64,000 nucleotides of DNA from Micromonospora echinaurantiaca (GTDB lineage: Bacteria > Actinomycetota > Actinomycetes > Mycobacteriales > Micromonosporaceae), in NCBI RefSeq assembly GCF_900090235.1, contig NZ_LT607750.1:558001-622000 (forward strand), read 5' to 3'. Both the position numbers and the translations under genes were made by a program. Positions 37,132-44,760 of this stretch are shown here, in pieces (within the stretch, counting starts at the first letter, position 1; every line of letters starts with the position of its first letter). The notes beneath the pieces are model-generated. The model made no database searches and had not been told where the DNA came from. It saw nothing but the letters and a program-made list of their open reading frames with translations.

Positions 37132-38076
37132 ATGACCGTCGGGGTGGCGGTGCTCGGGTCCGGCAACATCGGCACCGACCTGATGATCAAGGTGCTGCGG
37201 CTCTCCGAGTCGCTGCGGATGGTGGCGATGGCCGGCATCGACCCCGGGTCGGACGGCCTGGCCCGGGCCCGGCGGCTCGGCGTGGCCACCACCGCCGACG
37301 GCGTGGACGGCCTGGTGGCGATGCCCGAGTTCGCCGACGTCGAACTGGTCTTCGACGCCACCTCGGCCGGGGCGCACCGGCGCCACCACGAGGTGCTGCG
37401 CGCGCACGGCCGGACGCTGATCGACCTGACCCCGGCCGCCATCGGCCCGTACGTGGTGCCGCCGGTCAACCTGGACGAGCACCTGCACGAGACCAACGTC
37501 AACATGGTCACCTGCGGCGGGCAGGCCACCGTGCCGATCGTCGCCGCGGTCGGCCGGGTGACCCCGGTGGCGTACGGGGAGATCGTCGCCTCGATCGCGT
37601 CCAAGTCGGCCGGGCCGGGCACCCGGGCCAACATCGACGAGTTCACCGAGACCACCGCCCGGGCGATCGAGGTGGTCGGCGGCGCCGAGCGGGGCAAGGC
37701 GATCATCGTGCTGAACCCGGCCGACCCGCCGCTGCTGATGCGGGACACCGTCTACTGCCTCTGCCCGGACGCCGACGCCGACCGGGCAGCGATCGCCGCC
37801 TCCGTCGCCGCGATGGTGGCGACCGTCCAGGACTACGTCCCCGGCTACCGGCTCAAGCAGGACGTGCAGTTCGACCGGGTGGACAGCTACGTGCCGGCGC
37901 TGGGTCGGCACCTGACCGGGTTGCAGGTCTCGGTCTTCCTGGAGGTCTCCGGCGCCGGGCACTACCTGCCCGCGTACGCCGGGAACCTGGACATCATGAC
38001 CTCGGCCGCGCTGCGGACCGCCGAGCGGCTGGTCGCCCTGCGGGCCGCGCCCACGACGGAGGTGGCCGCGCGATGA
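37132..38076 (+). CDS. nbaJ: Acetaldehyde dehydrogenase (acetylating)
   Basis: A DmpF/MhpF-type enzyme of 314 residues. [20 protein letters not shown] is the NAD fold, [15 protein letters not shown] holds the catalytic cysteine, and [21 protein letters not shown] is in the C-terminal domain. It oxidises acetaldehyde with CoA to acetyl-CoA and channels it from the aldolase encoded next. The ATG at 37132 has GGAGGG at 7 nt. An in-frame GTG at 37084 overlaps the previous stop and would add 16 residues ([16 protein letters not shown]) of repeat-like origin. Confidence 0.94.
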   Translation: MTVGVAVLGSGNIGTDLMIKVLRLSESLRMVAMAGIDPGSDGLARARRLGVATTADGVDGLVAMPEFADVELVFDATSAGAHRRHHEVLRAHGRTLIDLTPAAIGPYVVPPVNLDEHLHETNVNMVTCGGQATVPIVAAVGRVTPVAYGEIVASIASKSAGPGTRANIDEFTETTARAIEVVGGAERGKAIIVLNPADPPLLMRDTVYCLCPDADADRAAIAASVAAMVATVQDYVPGYRLKQDVQFDRVDSYVPALGRHLTGLQVSVFLEVSGAGHYLPAYAGNLDIMTSAALRTAERLVALRAAPTTEVAAR

Positions 38077-39128
38077 CCGATCTCTACATCCAGGACGTGA
38101 CGCTGCGCGACGGCATGCACGCCATCGCCCACCGCTACACCGTCGAACAGGTGCGCACCATCGCCGCCGCGCTGGACGCGGCCGGGGTGGCCGCCATCGA
38201 GGTGGCGCACGGCGACGGCCTCGCCGGCTCCAGCGTCAACTACGGCCACGGCGCGGCCAGCGACGCCGAGTGGATCGCGGCGGCCGCCGAGGTGATGACC
38301 AACGCGAAGCTCACCACGCTGCTGCTGCCCGGCATCGGCACCATCGCCGACCTGAAGGCGGCCAAGGCGCTCGGGGTGACCAGCGTACGGATCGCCACCC
38401 ACTGCACCGAGGCGGACATCTCGGCCCAGCACATCTCCTGGGCCCGGGAGAACGGCATGGACGTCTCCGGCTTCCTCATGATGTCGCACATGAACGACCC
38501 GGCCGGGCTGGCCGGGCAGGCCAAGCTGATGGAGTCGTACGGGGCGCACTGCGTCTACGTCACCGACTCCGGCGGCCGGCTGCTGATGTCCGACGTGGCC
38601 GAGCGGATCGACGCGTACCGGCAGGTGCTGGAGCCGGAGACGCAGATCGGCATCCACGCGCACCACAACCTGTCGCTGGGCGTGGCCAACAGCGTGGTGG
38701 CGGTCGAGCACGGCCGGATCCTCGGCACCGGGCCGCTCGGGTCGCCGCACGGGCGGACCGTGCGGGTGGACGCCTCGCTGGCCGGCCAGGGCGCCGGGGC
38801 CGGCAACGCCCCGCTGGAGGTCTTCGTCGCGGTCGCCGAGCTGCACGGCTGGAAGCACGGCTGCGACGTGTTCGCCCTGATGGACGCGGCCGACGACCTG
38901 GTCCGCCCGTTGCAGGACCGGCCGGTGCAGGTCGACCGGGAGACGCTCTCGCTGGGGTACGCCGGGGTCTACTCCAGCTTCCTGCGGCACGCCGAGCGCG
39001 CCTCGGCGAAGTACGGCGTGGACGTCCGGTCGATCCTGGTCGAGCTGGGCCGGCGCCGGATGGTGGGCGGCCAGGAGGACATGATCGTGGACGTGGCGCT
39101 GGACCTCGCCGGCAAGGAGGAGTCGTGA
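38073..39128 (+). CDS. nbaI: 4-Hydroxy-2-oxovalerate aldolase
   Basis: A DRE-TIM aldolase of 351 residues. The first metal motif [16 protein letters not shown] has the catalytic arginine and metal aspartate, and [16 protein letters not shown] supplies the two metal histidines. The C-terminal domain pairs with the dehydrogenase to channel acetaldehyde. It splits 4-hydroxy-2-oxovalerate into pyruvate and acetaldehyde. The start overlaps the previous stop (ATGA), and its stop overlaps the following GTG. Confidence 0.95.
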   Translation: MTDLYIQDVTLRDGMHAIAHRYTVEQVRTIAAALDAAGVAAIEVAHGDGLAGSSVNYGHGAASDAEWIAAAAEVMTNAKLTTLLLPGIGTIADLKAAKALGVTSVRIATHCTEADISAQHISWARENGMDVSGFLMMSHMNDPAGLAGQAKLMESYGAHCVYVTDSGGRLLMSDVAERIDAYRQVLEPETQIGIHAHHNLSLGVANSVVAVEHGRILGTGPLGSPHGRTVRVDASLAGQGAGAGNAPLEVFVAVAELHGWKHGCDVFALMDAADDLVRPLQDRPVQVDRETLSLGYAGVYSSFLRHAERASAKYGVDVRSILVELGRRRMVGGQEDMIVDVALDLAGKEES

Positions 39129-39898
39129 TCGGGCCGGACACCGCCGGGATCGCCGAACGGTTGGGTGCGGCGGCGGACACCGCCACCGCCATCCCGCAGC
39201 TCGCCGCCGAGACCGGGTTGGACGTCGACGGCGCGTACGCGGTGCAGACCGCGCTGCTGCAACGCCGGATCGACCGGGGCGAGCGGCTGGTCGGGCTGAA
39301 GATGGGGCTCACCAGCAAGGCGAAGATGGCCCAGGTCGGCGTGGACGAGGTGATCTGGGGCCGGCTCACCGACGTGATGCGGGTGCCCGACGGGGGCACC
39401 GTCGACCCGGCCGACTACATCCACCCGCGGGTCGAGCCGGAGGTGGCGTTCCTGCTGGACCGGCTGCCCCAGCCGGGCGAGCCGGTCGGCGAGTTCCGGG
39501 ACGCGGTCCGTGCGGTCGCGCCGGCCATCGAGTTGATCGACTCCCGGTACGCCAACTTCACCTTCTCGCTGCCGGACGTGATCGCCGACAACACCTCGGC
39601 CGCCGCGTTCGTGGTCGGCCCGTGGTCACCGGTGCCGGACGGGCTGGACAACCTCGGCGTGCTGTTGGAGGTCGACGGCCGGGTGGCGCAGGTCGGGTCG
39701 ACCGCGGCCATCCTCGGCGATCCGCGCCGGGCGTTGGACGAGGGGATCCGGCTGGCCGGCCGGCACGGGGTGCGGATGCACTCCGGCTGGGTCTTCCTGG
39801 CCGGCGCGGCGACCGCCGCGGTGCCGCTGCGTCCGGGTGCCCACGTCCGGGCCGTCGTCGAGAAGCTCGGCACCGCGTCGCTCCGGGCGGCGTCGTGA
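39125..39898 (+). CDS. nbaG: 4-Oxalocrotonate decarboxylase
   Basis: A paralogue of the hydratase, 257 residues long. [20 protein letters not shown] and [14 protein letters not shown] are typical of the decarboxylase (DmpH/XylI) branch, and [13 protein letters not shown] and [12 protein letters not shown] supply metal ligands. It decarboxylates 4-oxalocrotonate, the deamination product of 2-aminomuconate, to 2-oxopent-4-enoate. The GTG start overlaps the aldolase stop (GTGA). After the stop come 264 bp of noncoding sequence before the next gene of the pathway. No tautomerase gene is present. Confidence 0.9.
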   Translation: MIGPDTAGIAERLGAAADTATAIPQLAAETGLDVDGAYAVQTALLQRRIDRGERLVGLKMGLTSKAKMAQVGVDEVIWGRLTDVMRVPDGGTVDPADYIHPRVEPEVAFLLDRLPQPGEPVGEFRDAVRAVAPAIELIDSRYANFTFSLPDVIADNTSAAAFVVGPWSPVPDGLDNLGVLLEVDGRVAQVGSTAAILGDPRRALDEGIRLAGRHGVRMHSGWVFLAGAATAAVPLRPGAHVRAVVEKLGTASLRAAS

Positions 39899-39909
39899 TC
39901 GGGCGGCAC

Positions 39910-39978
39910 GTCGTGGGCGGCGGGGTCGTCGTGGGTGGCGGGGTCGTCGTGGGCGGCGGGGTCGTCGTGGGCGGTGTG
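39910..39978. repeat. 18-bp tandem repeat inside the kynurenine operon
   Basis: The unit GTCGTCGTGGGCGGCGGG occurs nearly four times: a 15-bp first unit, then three 18-bp units, the last diverged at its end. It runs into the conserved-loop hairpin at 39980. The core GTCGTGGGC also flanks the right side of both hairpin copies, so it may be part of the same element. Confidence 0.85.
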
Positions 39979-39979
39979 G

Positions 39980-40053
39980 GGGGTTCCGGGCAGCCCACCC
40001 GGCTCCGGGCGGTCAGGCTTGATCCCTCCGCCGGGCGGGCTGCCCGGAACCCC
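39980..40053. repeat. Conserved-loop hairpin element, copy 2 (inside operon)
   Basis: The 24-nt arms 39980-40003 and 40030-40053 pair with one A-C mismatch. The 26-nt loop matches copy 1 (14669-14739) except for one extra C. Several stem positions differ from copy 1 and are compensated on the other arm. It lies between two co-directional operon genes, so it cannot be a simple full terminator. Confidence 0.85.
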
Positions 40054-40088
40054 GTCGTGGGCACCGTCCGCGCGTCGGCCGGTGGTCC

Positions 40089-40139
40089 GCATCCCCTTGC
40101 CGGGCAGGCTGCGCGGAGCCCCATCGTGGTCGTTGTCCG
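40089..40139. repeat. Degenerate right half of the conserved-loop hairpin element
   Basis: This stretch aligns with the loop end, right arm and right flank of copy 2 (ATCCC, CCGGGC, GGCTG, GCGGA, CCCC, TCGTGG, GTCCG), but no left arm is present. It is probably a decayed or partial tandem copy. Confidence 0.6.
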
Positions 40140-40162
40140 TTCTGCGCTGCCGGCTGGTCGTC

Positions 40163-40591
40163 ATGGGTGACGGCGCGAAGGTAGTGGCCGGCAAGGCCGT
40201 CCCCAGGGGCGCGTTTCCGCACGTCAAGGTGGCCGGTGGGTTCGTCTTCGTCTCCGGTACGTCGTCCCGGCGGCCGGACAACACCTTCGCCGGCGCCGAG
40301 GTGGACGAGTTCGGCACCACCAACCTGAACATCCGGGTGCAGACCCGGGCCGTGATCGAGAACATCCGGGACCTGCTGCGCTCGGTCGGCGCCGACCTGT
40401 CCGACCTCGTGCAGGTCACCACGTACCTGGTGAACATGAACGACTTCGGCGGCTACAACGAGGTGTGGGCCGAGTTCTTCGACGCCACCGGGCCGACCCG
40501 CACCACCGTCGCCGTGCACCAGTTGCCGCACCCGCACCTGCTCATCGAGATTCAGGCCGTGGCCCTTCTTCCCTCAGGAGGTCAGTCGTGA
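40163..40591 (+). CDS. nbaF: 2-Aminomuconate deaminase (RidA family)
   Basis: A RidA/YjgF-fold protein of 142 residues. [46 protein letters not shown] and [14 protein letters not shown] are family regions. In this operon it fits the 2-aminomuconate deaminase that releases ammonia to give 4-oxalocrotonate (AmnD/NbaF). The general RidA enamine deaminases are similar, so the specific assignment rests on context. The ATG at 40163 has no strong ribosome site; the 264-bp gap before it carries the hairpin element. The stop overlaps the next GTG. Confidence 0.88.
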   Translation: MGDGAKVVAGKAVPRGAFPHVKVAGGFVFVSGTSSRRPDNTFAGAEVDEFGTTNLNIRVQTRAVIENIRDLLRSVGADLSDLVQVTTYLVNMNDFGGYNEVWAEFFDATGPTRTTVAVHQLPHPHLLIEIQAVALLPSGGQS

Positions 40592-41112
40592 GCGAGATCG
40601 CCGAACCGTTCAGCTTTCCCGGGTGGATCGCGGAGCACCAGCACCTGCTCAAGCCACCGGTGGGCAACAAGGAGATGCTGCCGGGCAGCGACGACTTCAT
40701 CGTCATGGTCGTCGGCGGCCCGAACCAGCGCACCGACTTCCACGTCGACCCGTACGAGGAGTTCTTCTACCAGGTCAAGGGCAACATGCACGTCAACCTG
40801 ATGACCCCGGAGGGGCCGCGGACGGTACACATCCGCGAGGGTCAGATGTGGATGCTGCCGCGCAACATGCCGCACTCGCCGCAGCGGCCGGAGGCCGGCT
40901 CGATCGGGATGGTGATCGAGCGGGTCCGCGAGGAGGGCACCCTGGAGAAGTTCCAGTGGTACTGCCCCGAGTGCGGGCACAAGGTGCACGAGGTGGAGCT
41001 CCAGGTACGCGACATCGCCGCCGACCTGCCCCCGGTCTTCCAGGCCTTCTACACCGACGAGAATGCGCGGACCTGCGACAACTGCGGCGCGCTGCATCCG
41101 GGGAAGGGCTGA
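40588..41112 (+). CDS. nbaC: 3-Hydroxyanthranilate 3,4-dioxygenase
   Basis: A cupin of 174 residues. The iron ligands are in [16 protein letters not shown] (histidine and glutamate) and MPHSPQRP (histidine). The C-terminal part has two CxxC pairs, CPECG and CDNCG, forming the second rubredoxin-like iron site of bacterial enzymes. It opens the 3-hydroxyanthranilate ring to 2-amino-3-carboxymuconate semialdehyde. The GTG at 40588 follows AGGAGG and overlaps the nbaF stop. The product goes to the decarboxylase encoded next; left alone it cyclises to quinolinate. Confidence 0.95.
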   Translation: MSEIAEPFSFPGWIAEHQHLLKPPVGNKEMLPGSDDFIVMVVGGPNQRTDFHVDPYEEFFYQVKGNMHVNLMTPEGPRTVHIREGQMWMLPRNMPHSPQRPEAGSIGMVIERVREEGTLEKFQWYCPECGHKVHEVELQVRDIAADLPPVFQAFYTDENARTCDNCGALHPGKG

Positions 41113-42152
41113 TGGCCGCTGCCGCCGAGGGCCGGCCGGTTCGGTATCCGGTGGTGGACGTGCACACGCACGTCGTACCGAAGGGATGGCCGGACCTCGG
41201 CGCCGCGTGCGGCGGGTCCGGCTGGCCCTGGCTGCGGGTCGACTCCGAACGCGCCGCCATGATCATGGTGGGCGAGACGGAGTTCCGCCCGATCGGCGCG
41301 TCCTGCTGGGACGCGCCGACCCGGCTGGCGGACATGACCGCCGACGGTGTCGACCTGCAGGTCGTCTCGCCCACCCCGGTCTTCTTCAGCTACGACCGCC
41401 CCGCCGACCAGGCGGCGAAGGTGGCGCGGATCTTCAACGACCTCACCCTGGAGGTCACCGCGGCCGGCGGCGGGCGGCTGGTGCCGTTCTGCCAGGTGCC
41501 GTTGCAGGATCCGGCGGCCGCCTGCGCCGAGCTGGACCGCTGCCTGGCCGCCGGGCACGCCGGTGTCGAGATCGGCAACCACGTCGGCGACCGCGACCTG
41601 GACGACGGCGGCATCGTCGAGTTCCTCACCCACTGCGCCCGGGTGGGCGCGCCGGTCTTCGTCCACCCGTGGGACATGCCCGGCGGTCCCCGGCTGGACC
41701 GGTGGATGGCCCGCTGGCTCACCGGCATGCCGGCTGAGACCCACCTGTCGGTGCTGGCGCTGATCCTCGGCGGCGTGTTCGACCGGGTGCCGGAGACGCT
41801 GCGGATCTGCTTCGCGCACGGCGGCGGCAGCTTCCCGTTCTGGCTGGGCCGGGCCGACAACGCCTGGCACCGCCGCGGCGACCTGGTCCGGGGTTCCTCG
41901 ACCGCCCCACCCAGCGCCTACGTCGACCGGTTCTGCGTCGACTCGGTGGTCTTCGAGCCGGCCGCGCTGCGGCTGCTGGTGGACACCATGGGGGAGGACC
42001 GGGTGCTGGTCGGCAGCGACTACCCGTACCCGCTGGGCGAACGCCCGGTGGGGCAGGTCGTCCGCAAGGCCGACTTCCTCACCCCCGACCAGCGCGACAA
42101 GCTCCTCGGCGGCAACGCCCTGCGCTTCCTCGGCTGCTCGGAGTCCGACTGA
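41112..42152 (+). CDS. nbaD: 2-Amino-3-carboxymuconate-6-semialdehyde decarboxylase (ACMSD)
   Basis: An amidohydrolase-fold decarboxylase of 346 residues. VDVHTHVVPKGWPD has the first two zinc histidines, FVHPWDM the third, FAHGGGSFPFW a conserved histidine, and VGSDYPYPLGE the metal aspartate. It decarboxylates aminocarboxymuconate semialdehyde to 2-aminomuconate semialdehyde, feeding the dehydrogenase encoded at 34625 and steering flux away from quinolinate. The start shares one base with the nbaC stop (TGATG). A hairpin follows the stop, marking the probable operon end. Confidence 0.94.
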   Translation: MAAAAEGRPVRYPVVDVHTHVVPKGWPDLGAACGGSGWPWLRVDSERAAMIMVGETEFRPIGASCWDAPTRLADMTADGVDLQVVSPTPVFFSYDRPADQAAKVARIFNDLTLEVTAAGGGRLVPFCQVPLQDPAAACAELDRCLAAGHAGVEIGNHVGDRDLDDGGIVEFLTHCARVGAPVFVHPWDMPGGPRLDRWMARWLTGMPAETHLSVLALILGGVFDRVPETLRICFAHGGGSFPFWLGRADNAWHRRGDLVRGSSTAPPSAYVDRFCVDSVVFEPAALRLLVDTMGEDRVLVGSDYPYPLGERPVGQVVRKADFLTPDQRDKLLGGNALRFLGCSESD

Positions 42153-42153
42153 C

Positions 42154-42177
42154 CGGCCGTGTCTGCGGGCACGGCCG
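42154..42177 (+). terminator. Hairpin at the end of the kynurenine operon
   Basis: CGGCCGTG pairs with CACGGCCG across an 8-nt loop, starting 1 bp after the nbaD stop. A promoter-like box for the amidase gene follows. Confidence 0.5.
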
Positions 42178-42189
42178 CCGGTGGGCGGG

Positions 42190-42195
42190 CAGGAT
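42190..42195 (+). promoter_or_regulatory. Likely -10 box (CAGGAT) for leaderless amidase transcript
   Basis: CAGGAT lies 6 nt before the ATG at 42202, matching the ligase and glbO arrangement. Confidence 0.45.
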
Positions 42196-42201
42196 GAGGG
42201 G

Positions 42202-43665
42202 ATGGCCGAGCCGCACGACCTGACCGCGCTGGAGCAGGCCGCCGCGATCGCCGACGGCGAGCTGTCCAGCGTGGAACTCGTCGAGCACCACCTGCACCGG
42301 GTCGCCGCGCTCGGCGACACCGTCGGGGCGTTCGTCACCGTCACGCCGGAGCTGGCCCGGGAGGCCGCCCGCGCCGCCGACGCGGTGCCGGTCGAGCGGC
42401 GCGGGCCGCTGCACGGCGTGCCCACCGCGATCAAGGACCTCACCCTCACCGCCGGAGTCCGCACCACCTTCGGGTCGGCCGCCTTCGCCGACTTCGTGCC
42501 TCCGGTCGACGCCGACGTGGTCCGGTTCATGCGCGCCGCCGGGCTGGTCAGCCTCGGCAAGACCACCACCTCGGAGCTGGGCTGTTCGCTCTACTCCGAG
42601 GGGCTGGTCGCGCCGCCGGCCCGCAACCCGTGGAACCTGGGGAACACGGCGGGTGGCTCCAGCGGCGGCGCGGCCGCCGCGGTGGCGGCCGGGCTGGTGC
42701 CGGTGGCGCAGGGCTCCGACGGCGGTGGTTCGCTGCGCATCCCGGCGTCGCTCTGCGGGCTGATCGGCTACAAGCCGAGTCGGGGCCTGGTCTCCGGCGG
42801 CCCGCTCGGCTTCGGCGCGTTCGGCCTGCCCACCAGCGGACCGATCGGGCGCACCGTCGCCGACGTGGCGGCGCTGCTCGACGTGCTGGCGCAGCCGGTG
42901 GCGGGGGAGCCGTACCTGCCGCCGCTGCCGCCGGCCGGCGGCTACCTGGCCGCGGCCCGGCAGGCCGACCCCGGCCGGCTGCGGGTCGGCCGGTTCACCG
43001 CGCCGATGCTCGCCGACGAACCGGTCCACCCGGACTGCGTCGCGGCCGTGGACCGGGCCGCCGCGCTGCTCACCGCCGCCGGGCACGAGGTGGTCGAGGT
43101 GCCGCCGCCGCTCGGGCCGTCGGCGTGGCCGCTGTTCGAGATCATCTGGTACGTGCTGGCGCTCGCCCCGGTGCCGCCGGAGCTGGAGGGCCAGCTGCTG
43201 CCGCTGACCCGTCACCTGCGGGCCCGGGGCGCGGAGATCTCCGCCGCCACCCTCAGCGCCACGCTCGGCGAACTCCAGGCGCAGGTACGCCGGGGCGTGT
43301 ACCGCACCGCCGGCTGCGACCTGCTGCTCTGCCCGACCCTCGCCGCTCCGCAGGCGCCGGTGGGCTGGTTCACCGAGGGCGGCGACCCGGCGGAGGATTT
43401 CGACCGGCAACGCCGGTTCTCGCCGTACTGCGCCATCTTCAACGTCACCGGCGATCCGTCCGTGTCGCTGCCGGTGGGCGTCACCGCCGAGGGACTGCCG
43501 GTCGGGGTGCTGCTGACCGGTCGGTACGGCGACGACGCGCGGCTGATCGCCACGGCTGCGCAACTGGAGAATTCCAGTGGCGGGTGGGATCGCCACCCCG
43601 CAATCTGGCGGGCCGTCGGCTCCGCTAACGTGAATGGCAGCGGAGTCGGGCGGTCGGCGCCATGA
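42202..43665 (+). CDS. Amidase-signature family amidase
   Basis: The protein has 487 residues. The Ser-cisSer-Lys triad is visible: the lysine in [11 protein letters not shown], the cis-serine and nucleophile in [15 protein letters not shown], and the oxyanion glycines before [11 protein letters not shown]. It hydrolyses an amide of unknown identity. It follows a pathway that lacks an N-formylkynurenine formamidase gene, so it is a candidate for that step. However, known bacterial KynB enzymes belong to another family, and this gene seems to have its own promoter. The start is set by CAGGAT 6 nt upstream. Confidence 0.9.
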   Translation: MAEPHDLTALEQAAAIADGELSSVELVEHHLHRVAALGDTVGAFVTVTPELAREAARAADAVPVERRGPLHGVPTAIKDLTLTAGVRTTFGSAAFADFVPPVDADVVRFMRAAGLVSLGKTTTSELGCSLYSEGLVAPPARNPWNLGNTAGGSSGGAAAAVAAGLVPVAQGSDGGGSLRIPASLCGLIGYKPSRGLVSGGPLGFGAFGLPTSGPIGRTVADVAALLDVLAQPVAGEPYLPPLPPAGGYLAAARQADPGRLRVGRFTAPMLADEPVHPDCVAAVDRAAALLTAAGHEVVEVPPPLGPSAWPLFEIIWYVLALAPVPPELEGQLLPLTRHLRARGAEISAATLSATLGELQAQVRRGVYRTAGCDLLLCPTLAAPQAPVGWFTEGGDPAEDFDRQRRFSPYCAIFNVTGDPSVSLPVGVTAEGLPVGVLLTGRYGDDARLIATAAQLENSSGGWDRHPAIWRAVGSANVNGSGVGRSAP

Positions 43666-43720
43666 TTCGTCCACCCGACCCGGATGCTCTGGTCTCTCTT
43701 TCCGCCTGGGGGCGTTGGGA

Positions 43721-44023
43721 TTGTCTGTTACCGAGACGTTGCTGGTCTTCGTCGGCATCCCGGCGGCCGCGGTGCTGGTGATCGCCGGTTTGGCGTACGC
43801 CGGTAGCCGTGGCGGCGGTGGCGGCGCCAAGCGCTACCGGCCGGGTCGGCCCTTCGACTTCACTCCGGTCTGGTTCCTGGCCCGTCCGGAGCAGCTGGCC
43901 GACTCGGCCGGCACCGCCCTGGCAGCGGGCGCCCAGGCGCCGGCGCTGACCAGTCGCAAGCAGGAGCAGGCCGGCGAGATGGCGCCGGCCGGTGGAACCG
44001 GAGGCGCAAGTGACCGTTGGTGA
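43721..44023 (+). CDS. Small single-span membrane protein, unknown
   Basis: The protein has 100 residues. A membrane helix (LLVFVGIPAAAVLVIAGLAYA) near the N-terminus is followed by a GSRGGGGGAKRYRPGRP linker and a cytoplasmic tail with FDFTPVWFLARPEQL. The TTG at 43721 (MSVTETLLVF) is chosen because upstream residues are not helical or family-like; GGGGGC lies before it. The end overlaps the start of the DUF5130 gene by 14 bp, and the two probably form an operon. No known function. Confidence 0.72.
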   Translation: MSVTETLLVFVGIPAAAVLVIAGLAYAGSRGGGGGAKRYRPGRPFDFTPVWFLARPEQLADSAGTALAAGAQAPALTSRKQEQAGEMAPAGGTGGASDRW

Positions 44024-44417
44024 GATGCAGGCCGGGCCGGACAATCCGCCCGAGGTGCTGGACGGGCCGTTCTCGACCCGGCAGCTGCTGCGCATCGACG
44101 AGGCGCTCCGACTGGCCGACCAGAACACCGGCCTGGTCTTCTCGGTCTTCGTCGGCGGTCTCGACGAGCCGATCCGGGAGCACGCCGAGCGGCTGCACCG
44201 CCAGCTCGCCGAGCCCGACAAGTCGGTGCTGATCGCGGTCTCGCCCAACCAGCGCCAGCTGGAGATCGTCACCGGCCGGTACGCGCGCAAGCGGATCCCG
44301 GACACGTACGCCAAGCTGGCGGCGCTCTCCATGGTCGCGGCGTTCGGCGGCGGCGACCTGGCCGGCGGCATCATCAACGGACTGGACCAGCTCGCCAGCC
44401 ACGCCGGCAAGGGCTGA
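44010..44417 (+). CDS. DUF5130 family protein (Rv2468c-like)
   Basis: The protein has 135 residues. FSTRQLLRIDEALRLADQNTG begins the domain, LVFSVFVGGLDEPIREHAERL and VLIAVSPNQRQLEIVTG are its core, and a helix with AALSMVAAFGGGDLAGGI ends it. The fold resembles TPM-type phosphatase-like domains, but the function is unknown. It neighbours pepN as Rv2468c does in M. tuberculosis. The GTG at 44010 has CGGAGG at 5 nt. A strong hairpin follows the stop. Confidence 0.82.
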   Translation: MTVGEMQAGPDNPPEVLDGPFSTRQLLRIDEALRLADQNTGLVFSVFVGGLDEPIREHAERLHRQLAEPDKSVLIAVSPNQRQLEIVTGRYARKRIPDTYAKLAALSMVAAFGGGDLAGGIINGLDQLASHAGKG

Positions 44418-44430
44418 GCCCTTCCTCGTA

Positions 44431-44473
44431 CGACGAAGCCCGGCCCGCGTCCCACGCGGGCCGGGCTTCGTCG
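44431..44473 (+). terminator. Terminator after the DUF5130 gene
   Basis: A perfect 20-bp stem (44431-44450 with 44454-44473) and a 3-nt loop begin 14 bp after the stop codon. Confidence 0.75.
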
Positions 44474-44515
44474 CGTCGGCGGACCGGGGTGCCCAACTCG
44501 GCACAGGGGCCATTG

Positions 44516-44565
44516 CGAGCCTGATACCTCAGAGTCATTTCGATGACTCTGAGGTATCAGGCTCG
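44516..44565. repeat. Perfect 23-bp inverted repeat with TTCG loop
   Basis: The arms 44516-44538 and 44543-44565 are perfect complements around TTCG. The arm contains CTGATACCTCAGAGTCAT, with a base composition near 50% G+C, unlike its neighbours. It is not needed as a terminator, since dedicated hairpins flank it on both sides. It may be a dispersed palindromic element; no second copy is seen in this window. Confidence 0.85.
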
Positions 44566-44706
44566 ACCGGTGTACGTCTCTGCCGGCTGCTGCCACTGTC
44601 GAGCCGACCGTTCGGTCAGCGCGCGGCCAGCGGCCGGGGCCGAGCCTCATCGGCCAGGGCTCGGCGACCCGACCGGGTCGTCCGGCCTGCCGGTTCCGAG
44701 CGATAA

Positions 44707-44750
44707 CGGCCGGGGCCGGCGCGGGCTTCCGCCCCCGCCGGCCCCGGCCG
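44707..44750 (-). terminator. Terminator after pepN
   Basis: A 15-bp perfect GC stem (44707-44721 with 44736-44750) lies 11 bp beyond the pepN stop on the minus strand. Confidence 0.65.
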
Positions 44751-44760
44751 GTCACGCCGC

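Larger units (their letters stand above)
44418..44760. other. Noncoding region between convergent DUF5130 and pepN genes
   Basis: This 343-bp gap holds three hairpins (44431-44473, 44516-44565 and 44707-44750) and no convincing gene. A short frame beginning at 44543 starts inside the TTCG hairpin and has no coding character. Confidence 0.7.
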
